Positions 5,060-5,602 of a stretch of 5,602 bases of DNA are shown here, in pieces. The stretch lies in contig JANWVS010000169.1 of assembly GCA_025056835.1 (NCBI GenBank), positions 1 through 5,602 on the forward strand, in the 5' to 3' direction. Each line of letters begins with the position of its first letter. Position 1 is the stretch's first letter. A program made the position numbers and the translations under genes. This DNA is from Gemmataceae bacterium (GTDB lineage: Bacteria; Planctomycetota; Planctomycetia; Gemmatales; Gemmataceae). The notes beneath the pieces were generated by a model. It was not told where the DNA came from. It worked only from the letters and a program-made list of their open reading frames with translations, and ran no database searches.

Positions 5060-5602
5060 TTACCGGATCGCCCAAGCGGCAAGCACCAGGGCAGCGGTCT
5101 CGATCCGCAACGTTCGCGGGCCGAGATCGAGGAGCTGCCAGCCGTGCTCTTTCGCCAGAACGATTTCGGCGTCGGTGAAGCCGCCTTCCGGTCCGACAGC
5201 GCAGCGAAGGCACGACGATTCGCCTCGTCCGGCGGGAAGGCGACTGCCGCCCGGGTGGGCCAACCAGGACGCTGTGCCGTCGTCGGCCCGGAGGGCGTAT
5301 TCCGTCCAGGAGGTGCAGGAAGCAACGGTCATCAAGACGTTGCGGCCGCACTGTTTGCTGGCCTCGATCACCCAGCGCCGCAACTTTTCCAGTTTGTTGG
5401 CGCCCGGCTCGACCACGCTCCGTTGCGTACGCAGCGGCACCAGATGGGTGACGCCTAACTCGGTCAGCTTTTCGACCAGGAACTGGCCCCGGTCGCCTTT
5501 GGGCAACGGCGCGGCTACCTCCAGAGGAAACGGCAGTTCGCGCTGCGGTGCCGCCACCGTTTCGATCTCCAGTACGACCTCGCGCCGCCCCACGGCGCGG
5601 AT
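5060..5602 (-). CDS. rsmE: 16S rRNA (uracil-1498-N3)-methyltransferase RsmE, 5' end missing
   Basis: RsmE uses S-adenosylmethionine to methylate N3 of U1498 in 16S rRNA of the 30S subunit, in the cytoplasm. About 180 C-terminal residues are visible and the frame stays open to the right edge; family members are about 240 residues, so roughly the first 60, including most of the PUA-like RNA-binding domain, lie outside. Numbering from the GTG at 5593, the SPOUT methyltransferase signatures are FLVEKLTELGV (38-48), EASKQCGR (77-84), VGPEGGFTDAE (132-142) and LGPRTLRIETAALVLAAW (157-174). The last two blocks form the knotted SAM-binding site. The family's usual RTETA is RIETA here (Ile164), a mild change that should not abolish binding. 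The GTG at 5593 is not taken as the start because the frame continues upstream (I-R-A-V) and the N-terminal domain would be lost. The stop is TAA at 5062-5060. The gene converges on the small secreted-protein gene. Identification is firm. Confidence 0.93.
   Translation of the reverse strand: MRAVGRREVVLEIETVAAPQRELPFPLEVAAPLPKGDRGQFLVEKLTELGVTHLVPLRTQRSVVEPGANKLEKLRRWVIEASKQCGRNVLMTVASCTSWTEYALRADDGTASWLAHPGGSRLPAGRGESSCLRCAVGPEGGFTDAEIVLAKEHGWQLLDLGPRTLRIETAALVLAAWAIR

Noticed and set aside
3051..5060. Possible defence or phage-response system made of the signalling, HEAT and secreted genes.
   Set aside because: No nuclease, NTPase, toxin or other effector motif is present, and the genes are convergent or divergent rather than in an operon.
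4605..5351. A 248-codon open frame on the minus strand overlapping the small secreted-protein gene and rsmE.
   Set aside because: It is Arg/Pro-rich and in a different frame from the unmistakable RsmE motifs; it also covers the secreted-protein gene, which has a signal peptide and strong ribosome binding site.

Overview
The window is GC-rich DNA that most likely comes from a planctomycete of the Pirellulales kind. The best evidence is a gene fragment at the left edge that encodes the N-terminus of a DUF1559-type prepilin-like protein, a family greatly expanded in Planctomycetes. The mix of membrane-tethered Clp N-domain, PAS/GAF/receiver and HEAT-repeat proteins fits that assignment. This is inference from gene content, because no rRNA or other taxonomic marker is present.

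Layout, left to right: (1) minus strand, edge to about 187, start of a DUF1559 prepilin-like protein; (2) plus strand, 278-1225, a protein with two Clp N-type repeats, a linker and a hydrophobic C-terminal region, but no ATPase; (3) plus strand, 1294-2967, a multidomain signalling protein (receiver-like half, PAS, GAF, degenerate dimerisation helix, intact C-terminal receiver) behind a perfect TATAAT box; (4) minus strand, 3051 to about 4478, a four-helix membrane protein with a cytoplasmic HEAT-type domain, convergent with gene 3; (5) plus strand, 4683-5000, a small secreted protein very rich in Tyr, Pro and Trp; (6) minus strand, 5060 to the right edge, most of RsmE, the 16S rRNA m3U1498 methyltransferase, convergent with gene 5.

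The genes alternate in strand and show no tight operon. Genes 2 and 3 are the only co-directional neighbours, and gene 3 has its own promoter-like box. Convergent pairs 3/4 and 5/6 are each separated by a short gap holding GC-rich inverted repeats. There is no CRISPR array, tRNA, rRNA, insertion sequence or recognisable defence system. No gene-free stretch exceeds 300 bases.

The points most worth a second look are the signalling protein, where the phospho-accepting His of the H-box is replaced by Arg and no ATPase domain follows; the Clp N-domain protein on a membrane anchor; and the small Tyr-rich exported protein. I found no convincing evidence of a new multi-gene system here.
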